Shown in pieces: positions 24,696-32,762 of a stretch of DNA of 64,000 bases (within the stretch, counting starts at the first letter, position 1; every line of letters begins with the position of its first letter). The notes under the pieces were generated by a model. It was not told where the DNA came from. It saw only the letters and a list, made by a program, of their open reading frames with translations, and ran no database searches. Location: NCBI GenBank assembly GCA_014138725.1, contig JACJID010000011.1:1-64000 (forward strand). The letters run 5' to 3'. The position numbers and the translations under genes were made by a program. Origin of the DNA: Kutzneria viridogrisea (GTDB taxonomy: Bacteria; Actinomycetota; Actinomycetes; Mycobacteriales; Pseudonocardiaceae).

Positions 24696-24826
24696 TGTCC
24701 GTACCCCTCGTCCGCGAGCAGCTGATGGACCGCAGCCCAACCGCCCTGCTCCCGGGCCTGGTTGAGCGAGTCGAGGGTGGTCTTCTCCTCCGAGGTCAGA
24801 GGGCGGGGGATGTCGTGGTCACTCAT
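24692..24826 (-). CDS. Small protein, 44 aa
   Basis: It begins MSDHDIPRPLTSEEKTTLDS and is acidic and helical. GGGAACG precedes the ATG. It heads the five-gene chain of overlapping genes that ends with the Nudix hydrolase. Function is unknown. Confidence 0.55.
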   Translation of the reverse strand: MSDHDIPRPLTSEEKTTLDSLNQAREQGGWAAVHQLLADEGYGQ

Positions 24827-24981
24827 GATCGTTCCCGTTCTGCTGGTAGGGGACTCATCAGCGCCGGCTTGACCAGCGGACGCGGCCGGGACCGCGTTTC
24901 GTCCTGGGAGCGGATATCGCCGCTGGTGGGCCCGCTCGATCAGGCGGGCCCACCAGCGGTACGGGGTTGAGTGGCGGAACG

Positions 24982-25182
24982 TCAGCAGTGCGGGCACGGC
25001 AGCGAGGGGGCGATCAGCGGTTCCCCCGGCGCTGCGCCCAGGTAGACGCCGCAGCGCGCCCGGGGTGCGCGGCGGCCGAGCACGGCGAGCAGGTCCTGCC
25101 AGAACCCGACCTCGTGCAGGTAGTGCTCAGGGCCGAGCGGCGTGGTGGGAGTCGTGGAGTCGCTGGTCAGGGGCGTGTTCAT
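24982..25182 (-). CDS. Small cysteine-tailed protein, 66 aa
   Basis: A strong GAGGAGG ribosome site precedes the ATG. It begins MNTPLTSDSTTPTTPLGPE, has a helix (EVGFWQDLLAVLGRRAPRA) and ends with LPCPHC, a CxxC pair. It probably follows the membrane-protein gene at 25203 in one transcript. The family is unknown. Confidence 0.6.
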   Translation of the reverse strand: MNTPLTSDSTTPTTPLGPEHYLHEVGFWQDLLAVLGRRAPRARCGVYLGAAPGEPLIAPSLPCPHC

Positions 25183-25202
25183 CGGGTCTCCTCCTCAGGT
25201 GT

Positions 25203-25808
25203 TCAGGCGTGGACGCGCCGCAGGGCGGGGATGGACAGCACCGCCCAGGCCAGCACCACCAGCGCGGTGCTGATCGGCCGGTGCACCTCGGTGTCGCCGC
25301 ACCAGACCGCCGCGGCGGCGGCCAGGCCGGTGAGCACCCAGCCGAGCTGGCCACCCCGGCTGCCACAGGACGCGGCGATCCACAGCACAACCGTGATGAC
25401 CAGCCAGGCCAGCAGGATCTCCGCAGCCGGGACCGACAGCCCCGTGGCATGGGTGTCGACGAAGCTGGCCAGTGGGCCACCGACGATGGGGGCCAGATCG
25501 CCGATGCCGTGGGCGGTGCCGGTCCCGACCGAGTGCGCCCCGGTCAGCAGGCCGGTGGTCATCCGCCACACGGCGTTGAGCAGCATGCCCAGCAGGAAGA
25601 GCAGTGCCACGCCGAGCACGGTGGTCGCACCGAGGACGGCGATGCGCCGCACCAGCGTGTGGATCCTGCCCGTGCGCAGCACCGTCTGAGCCTCGGCCGG
25701 GTCGCCGGTGCTGCTGGTGATGGCGGCGGCCTTGTCCCGGGCCTGCTCGTAGGGCTCGTTGATCCAGTCGCGAGCGTCCTCGACACGCTCGAACAGGAAG
25801 TCCTTCAC
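25203..25808 (-). CDS. Transfer-region membrane protein, 201 aa
   Basis: A charged N-terminus (VKDFLFERVEDARDWINEP) is followed by four to five hydrophobic helices (IAVLGATTVLGVALLFLLGM, AEILLAWLVITVVLWIAA, and others). GTG is chosen because GAGGAG lies about ten bases upstream. It is probably an inner-membrane component of the conjugation apparatus, inferred from location beside the FtsK-like gene. Confidence 0.65.
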   Translation of the reverse strand: MKDFLFERVEDARDWINEPYEQARDKAAAITSSTGDPAEAQTVLRTGRIHTLVRRIAVLGATTVLGVALLFLLGMLLNAVWRMTTGLLTGAHSVGTGTAHGIGDLAPIVGGPLASFVDTHATGLSVPAAEILLAWLVITVVLWIAASCGSRGGQLGWVLTGLAAAAAVWCGDTEVHRPISTALVVLAWAVLSIPALRRVHA

Positions 25809-25835
25809 CTGGCGGTTCTCCTCACACAAACGTCG

Positions 25836-25882
25836 CCCGGGTGGGCGGTGCCGCCACGCCGTGGCGGCACCGCCCACCCGGG
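25836..25882 (-). terminator. Very strong hairpin terminator
   Basis: A 22-bp perfect stem with a 3-nt loop lies between two leftward genes, downstream of the 25991 gene. Confidence 0.8.
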
Positions 25883-25990
25883 GTTGGTGATGGTGCGGTG
25901 ATGTCGGCACACGTGTGCCGGTGACTGGTCCTGGTGGACCCCCACGTGCCCAGGTGGCTGGGCACGAAGGCGAGCACCAGGCGGTGGTGG

Positions 25991-26293
25991 TCAGGCGGCG
26001 GTGCGGCGCGGGCGCACGTCGTCGGCGACGCGCTCCAGCTCGCCGATCAGCGCGTCGGCGGCCCCCAGGGCTTCTTCCAGGTTGTTGGTGGCCTCGCCGC
26101 GGCCCATCTCCTCCACGGCGTCGGTCAACGCCTCGCCGACCGTGCTGACCACGCTCGCGGCCTGCGCCAGGACGCCGAGGATCTCGGCCAGTTCGGAGCG
26201 GGTCAGGTCCAGTGCGCCCACTGCGGCATCCTTCAGATCGGTCTTCTGATGGACCAGGTGCAGCTCGCGCAGGGCGGCCATCACGTCACGCAT
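25991..26293 (-). CDS. Helical protein, 100 aa
   Basis: The ATG (MRDVMAALRELHLVHQ) follows GGAGG. The whole protein is predicted helical with long amphipathic segments (VLAQAASVVSTVGEALTDAV, ALGAADALIGELERVADDV), suggesting a coiled-coil partner. The protein at 29041 has a similar helical C-terminus. No family is recognised. Confidence 0.6.
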   Translation of the reverse strand: MRDVMAALRELHLVHQKTDLKDAAVGALDLTRSELAEILGVLAQAASVVSTVGEALTDAVEEMGRGEATNNLEEALGAADALIGELERVADDVRPRRTAA

Positions 26294-26492
26294 GGGGTGC
26301 CTCCAGTCATCGCGGTGGGACGGTGGTGGGACGGTCAATCGCGGTGCCCACGCCGCGGCGCAGGCAGCAGTTGCGCCAGTGCCTCGGGCCAGGAGCCCCG
26401 CTCACGCACGCGTCAGGGCGTGCCCCGGTGGCAATGTGGGTCTGGTGGTCGCGGATAGCGAGGTGTGCGTGCTCAATCGGGTGTGGCGGGGG

Positions 26493-26562
26493 CTGAACGG
26501 CCCAGCCAGCACCCGGACCCGCGCTGGTGGGCGCGGGGGCCGGGTGCTGGAGTGCGGTTCAG
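26493..26562 (-). terminator. Covarying terminator, copy 1
   Basis: Inner 11-bp stem CCAGCACCCGG/CCGGGTGCTGG plus outer stem CTGAAC/GTTCAG; the stop codon of the FtsK-like gene lies in the outer arm. It shares flanks with four other copies in this block. Confidence 0.75.
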
Positions 26563-28910
26563 TCGAGGACCTCGTAGCGGCCGTCGGGCAGCTTGAGCGC
26601 CTGGTCCTTGGCCGCCAGGTTGCGCAGGTGCCGCCCCGCGGCCTGCGGGGAGACCGCCAGCTCGGCGGCCAGGGTCGTGGGGGACTGCGGGGACGTCCGC
26701 AGGATGTCCAGGACCCGCTGCTCGGTCTCGGTCAGCGCCTGCTGGACCTCGCTGGGCTCAGCAGGCTCGGGCGGCGGCGCCGGTGCCGCCGTGGTCTGGA
26801 CACCCGCGGCCTGCGCGCGGCGCTGGGCCGGAGACAGCAGCGTGGTCACCGACCCACCCCGCCCCGGCGTCGATGCCGGGGTGTTCTCGGACTGCTGGCC
26901 GAACGAGGGCAGCGCCGAGGCATCCCCCTCATGCGCGTCGAGGGCGTCCAGCCAGGCCTGCGCCGCGGACAGGTCCGCGTCGAACTTTTCGAAGCGCTTG
27001 AGGTAGGTGTCCCCGATGCGCTTCTGCGCCCGCTCGTCCAGCACGGACTTCGGCTTGGCCGCCAGCCACGGCTGGAAGTCCGAGGTGTAACGAGCCTGCC
27101 AGCGGGCGTGCGGGCGCTCGCCCTTGGGGTTGAACCCGTAGCCCAGGTTGGTTGGCAGCGCCGCGGCCGGCTGGCCGTCATAGCCCGGCGCCAACCCCAG
27201 GTTCTTCCCGCCGTAGGACATCAGGTACACGTTCACCGCGCACATGCCGTCCCGCAGCACCGCGGCCTTGTTGCCCGTGCCGAAGGTGTCCTGCGTGATG
27301 GACTGGCTGGCACCGAACAGGCCGATGCCGTTCTTGCGCATCTCCCGGTCCAGGTCGGCGAAGTCCGCGCCGAAGCTGCTACCAGTCGCGGGGTTCTCCG
27401 CCTGGAACACCCCGTGGCACTCGTCAATCATCACCATGATCGCTGGGCGCTGACGGGTGTGCTGGAAGCCCTGGTCCCCGGCGGCCGCGCCCTCAGCCGA
27501 GCGCAGCTCGTTGACGACCTTGATCGCCTTCCACAGGTCCACGACGTTGGAGTAGGCGCCTCCGATGCCGTGCACACCCGACAGCGGCCAGTCGGCCTCG
27601 GCCATGAGCGCCGGGGACGACTTGCCGCACTGCGGGTCCAGATAACAGACCACGATGCCCAACTCACGCAGCCCATCGGCGATGGCCTCCATCAACCGCG
27701 ATTTGCCCGAGCCCTTGGTGCCCAGCACGAACCCGCCGTTCATGCTGCCGCGGGGACGCTCTCCGGCGGCGAGCTGGGCGGCGGTGAGCTGCCCGGCCAG
27801 TACGTGGAACCGCTCAGCGCCGAGGCCGTCCTGGTAGGGGCCGATCTCGATGTAGATGTTCTCGCCCTCGCGGATGATGCGGGGCCCGTCGTAGGTGTTG
27901 GTGACCTCGGAGGTGATCACGGTGAGCACCACGGTGCTCAGGTCTCGGCCGTTCTTCTGGTGGTCGATGCTGACCGAGTTGGCGTTGAGGTTGAGCGCGG
28001 CGGCAAACTTGGTCTTGGCCGTGCGTGCGTCCTCAATGGTCTGCTTGCCGCGCACCAGGTGCAGCCAGAAGGTCCAGCCGTACTCGATGTGGCGGGGATG
28101 GCTCAGCGTCGAGCCGGGCAGCGTGCCCTGACCGGCGACGTAGGTGCCCCAGTCGGCCACCAGCTGCTCGGCGAACGCCCGCTGCGCGACGGTCGGCTCG
28201 TGCTGGCCCGCCGCACCGGTGCTGTCGGCCAGGTCGGCGACCTCCAGCCCGGCCAGCTCGGGCGACAGCGGGATCGGCACATCGTGCTCGCGCCACCAGC
28301 CCAGCCCCAGCCACGCGGTGCCCGCCAGCGCGGCCAGCCACATGCCCCACACACCCGCGCCCCCGACCAGCGGCATCCCAGCGGTGAACGCGCACCCGAG
28401 CCCCAGCCCGGCCTTGACCTTCTTGGCGAACTTCGCGGGGGTGCGCTGGGCAATCTTCTTGCGCCAGGCCAGGATCGACGCGCCGGTGGCGCTGGCGGCA
28501 CACAGCGCGGACAGCCCGATCGGCTGTCCGTTGCCGTACTGGGTGGCCAGGTTGGCGACCTCACCGACCGCGGCGAACGGCGCGGCCAACAGCCACGGCG
28601 CCAGCTGACGCCGGTTGCGGTGCACCACGCTGGCGACCTCGGCGTGCACGTTGGTCACCACCGCGCGGCCGAACTCCTTGGTCTTCTCCGCCACGATCTG
28701 GCGGCGCACCTGGGAAGCGGCCTCCTTGCGGGCGTCCCTCCACAGCTCGGTGGAGGTGCGCCGCTCGACCGGCGCCTTGCGCAGCTGGGCCCGCTCCCAC
28801 TCGCGCAGCAGCTGCTCGGCGAGCGTGGTCACGCGCTGGGTGTAGTCGGGGGTGGCCTGCACCGCGCCGTCCTCGGCGGTGGTGTCAGGGGCCGGGGCAG
28901 TCGCGGCCAT
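26559..28910 (-). CDS. FtsK/SpoIIIE-type conjugative DNA translocase, 783 aa
   Basis: The N-terminal third has several membrane spans (near LLAAPFAAVGEVANL and LSALCAASATGASILAW). The motor domain has Walker A GTKGSGKSRLMEA near residue 400 and a Walker B-like MVMIDECHG. The last 65 residues form a winged helix (TEQRVLDILRTSPQSPTTLA, SPQAAGRHLRNLA) like the sequence-reading gamma domain of FtsK or the TRS-binding end of TraB. This layout fits the proteins that pump double-stranded DNA in actinobacterial conjugation. The ATG follows GGAGACGGAG. It stops within a terminator hairpin. Confidence 0.85.
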   Translation of the reverse strand: MAATAPAPDTTAEDGAVQATPDYTQRVTTLAEQLLREWERAQLRKAPVERRTSTELWRDARKEAASQVRRQIVAEKTKEFGRAVVTNVHAEVASVVHRNRRQLAPWLLAAPFAAVGEVANLATQYGNGQPIGLSALCAASATGASILAWRKKIAQRTPAKFAKKVKAGLGLGCAFTAGMPLVGGAGVWGMWLAALAGTAWLGLGWWREHDVPIPLSPELAGLEVADLADSTGAAGQHEPTVAQRAFAEQLVADWGTYVAGQGTLPGSTLSHPRHIEYGWTFWLHLVRGKQTIEDARTAKTKFAAALNLNANSVSIDHQKNGRDLSTVVLTVITSEVTNTYDGPRIIREGENIYIEIGPYQDGLGAERFHVLAGQLTAAQLAAGERPRGSMNGGFVLGTKGSGKSRLMEAIADGLRELGIVVCYLDPQCGKSSPALMAEADWPLSGVHGIGGAYSNVVDLWKAIKVVNELRSAEGAAAGDQGFQHTRQRPAIMVMIDECHGVFQAENPATGSSFGADFADLDREMRKNGIGLFGASQSITQDTFGTGNKAAVLRDGMCAVNVYLMSYGGKNLGLAPGYDGQPAAALPTNLGYGFNPKGERPHARWQARYTSDFQPWLAAKPKSVLDERAQKRIGDTYLKRFEKFDADLSAAQAWLDALDAHEGDASALPSFGQQSENTPASTPGRGGSVTTLLSPAQRRAQAAGVQTTAAPAPPPEPAEPSEVQQALTETEQRVLDILRTSPQSPTTLAAELAVSPQAAGRHLRNLAAKDQALKLPDGRYEVLD

Positions 28911-28964
28911 CTCCGTCTCCGTTCCGTACTGGTCAGTTCTGTGCGGGTCAGGCTGGTCACAGGG

Positions 28965-29035
28965 CTGAACAACCCAGGGACGCCGCCGCCCCACCCTGTG
29001 GTGGGGGTGGGGCGGCGGCGTCGAGTGCGGTTCAG
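28965..29035 (-). terminator. Covarying terminator, copy 2
   Basis: A perfect 18-bp inner stem starting GACGCCGCCGCCCC, with outer stem CTGAAC/GTTCAG and the shared GAGTGCGG flank. It lies just after the stop of the 29041 gene. Confidence 0.75.
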
Positions 29036-29040
29036 ACCGG

Positions 29041-30195
29041 TCAGGCGGTGGGGGAGTAGAACGAGGTGCGCCTGGAGACCCCGGCGTCCTGCTGGGCCGC
29101 GCCAACGGTCTCGGCCACGGCCAGTTGGTCGGAGAACACCCGGCTGGCCGCGCGCATCTCGGTACCGGCACTGCTGACCTGCTCGGAGGAGGCCGTCACC
29201 CGGTCCCGTGCGGTCTTGAGCGTCTCGACCGCCAGCTGCAGTGCCTCGGCGGCCGCGTCCAGCTTGCTGGTGACCTTCTGCCCGAAGCCCTCCTCGACCA
29301 GCTTGGACTTGGCCTGGTCGTACTGGGTGGCCTCGGCCTGCAGGCCCTGCACCGCGCCGTCGATCTGTCCCACGATGTCGGCCAGCGTGCCCGCGACGGT
29401 GTCGGCGTAGCGGGCGGTCTCGGTGCTGTAGGAGATCGCGGTGTCCAGGTCGGTGATCTCGGTGGAGGAGTTCTGCGTGGTGGGGGCGGCGCTCATCTGG
29501 GGAGTCCCTTCGGTAGTGGTGTCGGTGCTGTCCGGGTCGGTGGGGTGGGGGTCCTGGTCCTCGCCGTGCTGCTCGCTGTCCTCCTCGGTGCTCGGGGTCT
29601 CGGCCTGCTCGGGGCGGCGGAAGGGCAGCACGTCGGCCTCGGGGCCCTCCTCCTCGCCCGGGGTCTCGGCGGGGGTGTTCGGGTCGGCGGCCTCGAGGTC
29701 CTGCGGGGTGAGGTCGGCGTCGAGCAGCACCTCTCCCATCTGCTCGTTCTTCTTCCATGCCTTGCGCTCGTCGCGGGCGTCCTTGGCCTGGGCGGCGGCG
29801 TTCTTGGCCGCCTCCCAGGAGTCCTGGCCCCAGCCCGCGACCGTGGAGCCGATGGCGTCCCAGCGCTGTGCGCGCCGCGCGAGCTTGGCCTTGTGGCGGT
29901 TGACGTTGTCGCGGCCGTTGTCGCGCAGGAACTCCATGCGCGCCGTGTGCTTCTGCGCGGCCTTGGCGCTGCGGTGTTCCACCGCGTTGCGCCAGCGCCG
30001 TAGCCACGGCCCGGGTTCGCGTTCCGGGGCCTCGCCGCGGGCGGCCCGCGCGGCCTGGCGCTGCTTCCACTTCTCCAGGCTGGGCGGGGTCTGCCCGCGG
30101 ACCTGGGCGGCCACGTCGGTCGCCGCCGCCCCCACGGTCTTGGTCAGCAGCGCGGCCAGAACGCCGGACAGCAGCAGCAGTGAGAAGGGGTCCAC
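29041..30195 (-). CDS. Membrane-anchored helical transfer protein, 384 aa
   Basis: One N-terminal membrane span (SLLLLSGVLAALLTKTVG) is followed by a basic region (EKWKQRQAARAARGEAPERE), an acidic linker, and a C-terminal 150-residue helical domain (AVQGLQAEATQYDQAKSKLV, EALQLAVETLKTARDRVTAS) reminiscent of WXG-like or chemoreceptor helices. GTG is chosen for the AAGGAG upstream. It is probably a structural partner of the translocase. No named family is certain. Confidence 0.65.
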   Translation of the reverse strand: MDPFSLLLLSGVLAALLTKTVGAAATDVAAQVRGQTPPSLEKWKQRQAARAARGEAPEREPGPWLRRWRNAVEHRSAKAAQKHTARMEFLRDNGRDNVNRHKAKLARRAQRWDAIGSTVAGWGQDSWEAAKNAAAQAKDARDERKAWKKNEQMGEVLLDADLTPQDLEAADPNTPAETPGEEEGPEADVLPFRRPEQAETPSTEEDSEQHGEDQDPHPTDPDSTDTTTEGTPQMSAAPTTQNSSTEITDLDTAISYSTETARYADTVAGTLADIVGQIDGAVQGLQAEATQYDQAKSKLVEEGFGQKVTSKLDAAAEALQLAVETLKTARDRVTASSEQVSSAGTEMRAASRVFSDQLAVAETVGAAQQDAGVSRRTSFYSPTA

Positions 30196-30251
30196 GATTC
30201 GTTCGCTCCTTTCTGCACAAGGGCAGCGGGTGATCAGGAAGTGCGGTGAGT

Positions 30252-30315
30252 GCCCGTACCGGGAGTCGAACCCGGCCACCCCCGTGGGCCTCACGGGGGT
30301 GCGCGCCATGCGGGC
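30252..30315 (-). ncRNA. tRNA-like element lacking a D arm
   Basis: Read on the minus strand, GCCCGCA can pair with TACGGGC (one mismatch) as an acceptor stem. A 9-bp hairpin ACCCCCGTG/CACGGGGGT follows, then a perfect T arm CCGGG-TTCGACT-CCCGG. At 64 nt there is no room for a D arm, and the hairpin loop has no usable anticodon. It may be a decayed tRNA, an attachment-site relic or a structured leader for the 29041 gene. Confidence 0.5.
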
Positions 30316-30334
30316 TGCCAGATCGGCCGGCGGG

Positions 30335-30772
30335 TCATCCGGTGATGCTGTTGACCACGGTCGGGCCGACACCGCCGACCAGGTGGCTGAACTCCAAGAG
30401 CTTCGTGGCCAGCGTTCCGCTGGCGACCACGGTCAGCACCGGCAGGGAGAACAGCATCGTGCGGGCCCAGCCGTCAGGCTTGTGGTCCTTGATCAGGTCG
30501 TGCAGGCCCAGTACCAGCACGATGACCAGCAGGACGCCAGCGGCGACCTGGGCGTTGACACCGAACAGGCCGCCCACCCAGCCCAGCACCCAGCCGACCA
30601 GCTTCGCGGCGATCCCGGCCACGGTGCCCCACCCGAACGGCAGCGGGGCCACGGCCAGGGCGAACACCGCCAGGGCCAGGAACGTGAACGGCAGGAACCA
30701 CACGTACTTGTTCGTCCACTTCTTCGCGACCTTGCGCAGTACCAGGAACAGCAGCCCGGCGAGCCAGAGCAT
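30335..30772 (-). CDS. Polytopic membrane protein, 145 aa
   Basis: Four hydrophobic helices (LWLAGLLFLVLRKVA, FLALAVFALAVAPLPFG, VAAGVLLVIVLVLGL, MLFSLPVLTVVASGTLA) are joined by short polar loops. The ATG is preferred because GGAGG lies five bases upstream. It sits in the leftward transfer block and is probably part of the mating channel; the exact role is unknown. Confidence 0.65.
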   Translation of the reverse strand: MLWLAGLLFLVLRKVAKKWTNKYVWFLPFTFLALAVFALAVAPLPFGWGTVAGIAAKLVGWVLGWVGGLFGVNAQVAAGVLLVIVLVLGLHDLIKDHKPDGWARTMLFSLPVLTVVASGTLATKLLEFSHLVGGVGPTVVNSITG

Positions 30773-30802
30773 GGGGTCCTCCAAGGGGTTGTGCGGAAAA
30801 CG

Positions 30803-30873
30803 GGGCTCAAGCTGCCCAGGGCCGTCACCAGCCCTGACCGGCCAGGGGGCTGGTGACGACGAGTGCGGCTCAG
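30803..30873 (-). terminator. Covarying terminator, copy 3
   Basis: Inner stem GTCACCAGCCC/GGGCTGGTGAC with the family flanks; the outer stem is weaker here (CTCAAGC instead of CTGAGC). It overlaps the stop codon of the 30870 gene. Confidence 0.7.
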
Positions 30874-31409
30874 TCCAGTGCCTGCTGCACCCAGGTGATC
30901 GGGGTGAGCAGCACCGCGAGCAGGTGGCGGGTGACGGGGAACGCGATGGCCAGGACGACCAGGGCGCTGACCATGATCAGCCGACTGGGGTGGGCCACGA
31001 TCCACACCCAGGTGTCGCAGATCGCCTTGTTCGCCGCGGCCACGTACCCGTGGGCGGTGGCCAGGGCCCGCAGCGGGCCCCGCTCGGACAGTTGGGCACC
31101 GGCCTTGGCGCGGCGCAGGATCTCCGCGATCGAGGGCTGCCGGTCGGCGTACAGCCCCGACTCGGGGGTGAACGCCGACCGCAGCCAGGCCACGGCCCGC
31201 GGTGTAGCCGACGGGCCGTCCTCGACCTCGGTGTCGGGGGCGGTGTCCTCGGCCGGGCCCTCAGCGGGAGTGGGGGTGGGGTTGTCGCTGGCGTGGATGG
31301 CGTACAGGTGCCGGGGACCGGGCCCGTGCTGGTCGGCCGCCGGGGAGGCGTCCGCCGCACTCGGCTGCGGCCCGGGGGTCCCGGGGGTGTTGTTGGGCAG
31401 CGCGGACAC
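30870..31409 (-). CDS. Membrane protein with Pro-rich N-terminus, 179 aa
   Basis: A disordered Pro/Thr/Ala-rich N-terminus leads to a helical basic middle (SIAEILRRAKAGAQLSE) and one or two C-terminal membrane spans (LIMVSALVVLAIAFPV then LLAVLLTPITWV). GTG is set by GAGGAGG. It is probably a transfer-apparatus membrane protein, by location. Confidence 0.6.
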   Translation of the reverse strand: MSALPNNTPGTPGPQPSAADASPAADQHGPGPRHLYAIHASDNPTPTPAEGPAEDTAPDTEVEDGPSATPRAVAWLRSAFTPESGLYADRQPSIAEILRRAKAGAQLSERGPLRALATAHGYVAAANKAICDTWVWIVAHPSRLIMVSALVVLAIAFPVTRHLLAVLLTPITWVQQALD

Positions 31410-31450
31410 GGCTACCTCCTCTGCTGGTGCGTGTTGGGCTGGCGACAGGG

Positions 31451-31519
31451 GGCTGAGCAGCCCAGGGCCGTCACCAGCCCCGGTCGGCCAGGGGGCTGGT
31501 GACGACGAGTGCGGCTCAG
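31451..31519 (-). terminator. Covarying terminator, copy 4
   Basis: Inner 12-bp stem GTCACCAGCCCC/GGGGCTGGTGAC, outer stem CTGAGC/GCTCAG; the stop of the 31516 gene is inside. Confidence 0.8.
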
Positions 31520-32052
31520 TCATTGAGTCCGAAACAGGCCGGGCACGGCGGCCGGACCTCGGAAAAGCCGGTGGCGGGCAGGCCCTTGCTGGAGAACCCG
31601 CAGCGCGCCGTCGGGGCGCGACCGGTGACCATGGCGCTCAGTCCCGCGAGGAACCCGACCAGGTGGGTCTGCTCGGCGGGTCCGGCCGGCGGCAGGTCCA
31701 GCACGGGGTCCTGGCGCAGCAGCATCCGCAGGTGGCTGAGCAGCCCCTCCGCCTTGCCCCACCGGCGCAGCTCGTCTCGCCACTGGGCGTGCTCGGCGTG
31801 CAGCCCGGCCAGGATCGCGGCCCAGACCGCGCGGGCGGTGTCCCGGGTCGCCGTGGTCTCGCAGTCGGGCAGCAGCACCGCCAGCTCCTCGATCAGCTGC
31901 GCCGCCTTGATCACGAGGGTGCCCTCGGCGCCACTGTTGAGCAGGTCCCAGTGGACTGCGGCCATTCCCTCGATGGTGTCGGGCATCGGCGTGTCGACGG
32001 CGGGCATCTGCGGCCCGGCCTGCGTGGTCTGGTCGAGCAGGACCTCGGACAT
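31516..32052 (-). CDS. Hypothetical cytoplasmic protein, 178 aa
   Basis: It begins MSEVLLDQTTQAGPQMPAV and is helical through LVIKAAQLIEELAVLLPDC and LSHLRMLLRQDP. It ends with a cysteine-containing stretch (ARCGFSS then VRPPCPACFGLND) that may bind zinc. GAGAGGACGACCCC precedes the ATG. No family is recognised. It belongs to the transfer block. Confidence 0.6.
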   Translation of the reverse strand: MSEVLLDQTTQAGPQMPAVDTPMPDTIEGMAAVHWDLLNSGAEGTLVIKAAQLIEELAVLLPDCETTATRDTARAVWAAILAGLHAEHAQWRDELRRWGKAEGLLSHLRMLLRQDPVLDLPPAGPAEQTHLVGFLAGLSAMVTGRAPTARCGFSSKGLPATGFSEVRPPCPACFGLND

Positions 32053-32140
32053 GGGGTCGTCCTCTCAAAGCGCGTGGGCGTGCGGGGATGCCCGCGTGGA
32101 CCACGCGGGTACGAACAAGGGGAGAAGAAGAGGGGAGGGG

Positions 32141-32203
32141 CTGAGCTGCCCAGGGCCGCCACCAGCCCGGGGAGACGGGCTGGTGGCGACGAGTGCGGCT
32201 CAG
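32141..32203 (-). terminator. Covarying terminator, copy 5
   Basis: Inner stem GCCACCAGCCCG/CGGGCTGGTGGC, outer stem CTGAGC/GCTCAG. Compared with copy 4, one inner pair has changed on both sides (TC to CC with GA to GG), preserving the fold. Confidence 0.8.
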
Positions 32204-32209
32204 AGCCGG

Positions 32210-32659
32210 TCAGGAAGCGGTGCGCGACTCGCTCTGCTGGCGGCGCACCGCGGCACGGCCCTCACGCAGCAGCAGCTGATTGCGCTGCCGCTGCTGGCGG
32301 TGCCGCTCAGCACTCTGGCGTCGGGTCCGCTTGGTGCTGGCGGACACCGGAGTCCCGGTGGTGAAGACCTGGTCGCCGACCTGCAGCAGAGCCTGTACGG
32401 CGACCTGGAGAACCGCGTCGGTGGCGGTGTACTTGGCGGCGGCCGAGCGGACGTACTCGCGGGCGATGTCCAACTGCCGCAGCGGGTCGGTGGTCCGGGC
32501 GATCCGGTCGGCGGCCGCAGCGCGGGCGCCGAGGTGCTGCTTGCGGCGTTTGGCCAGCGCGACCTGCCCGGGTGGGAGGTGTTCGCGGACCCGGCGGGCC
32601 CGGCCGCTGGGGGTCTGACGGGCCTTGCCGGTGTCGACCGAGCGCAGATGACCGGCCAC
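32210..32659 (-). CDS. Basic helical protein, 149 aa
   Basis: A strongly basic, arginine-rich protein (ALAKRRKQHLGARAAAADRI, RTRRQSAERHRQQRQRNQLL) with a helical centre. It may bind DNA or RNA. GTG is placed seven bases after TAGGAGG. No family is recognised. It follows the Spd-like membrane gene in the leftward block. Confidence 0.6.
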   Translation of the reverse strand: MAGHLRSVDTGKARQTPSGRARRVREHLPPGQVALAKRRKQHLGARAAAADRIARTTDPLRQLDIAREYVRSAAAKYTATDAVLQVAVQALLQVGDQVFTTGTPVSASTKRTRRQSAERHRQQRQRNQLLLREGRAAVRRQQSESRTAS

Positions 32660-32699
32660 GTTCACCTCCTATGTGGTGGTGGGCGAGCCGTCCGACTCC

Positions 32700-32745
32700 C
32701 ACACTGCCCAGGCCCCCGAGGTGTTCCCGGGGCCTGGGCAGTGTG
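32700..32745 (-). terminator. Strong hairpin terminator
   Basis: A 17-bp stem (CACACTGCCCAGGCCCC with its complement) lies downstream of the Spd-like gene. It lacks the flanks of the covarying family. Confidence 0.8.
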
Positions 32746-32762
32746 AATACGGGCGGGTCAGT

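Noticed and set aside
26292-29177. Very long rightward open frame opposite the FtsK-like gene
   Set aside because: High-GC shadow frame; the leftward frame has Walker motifs, membrane helices and a ribosome site.
30252-30315. Functional tRNA gene
   Set aside because: Too short, no D arm, no valid anticodon loop; reported only as a tRNA-like element.
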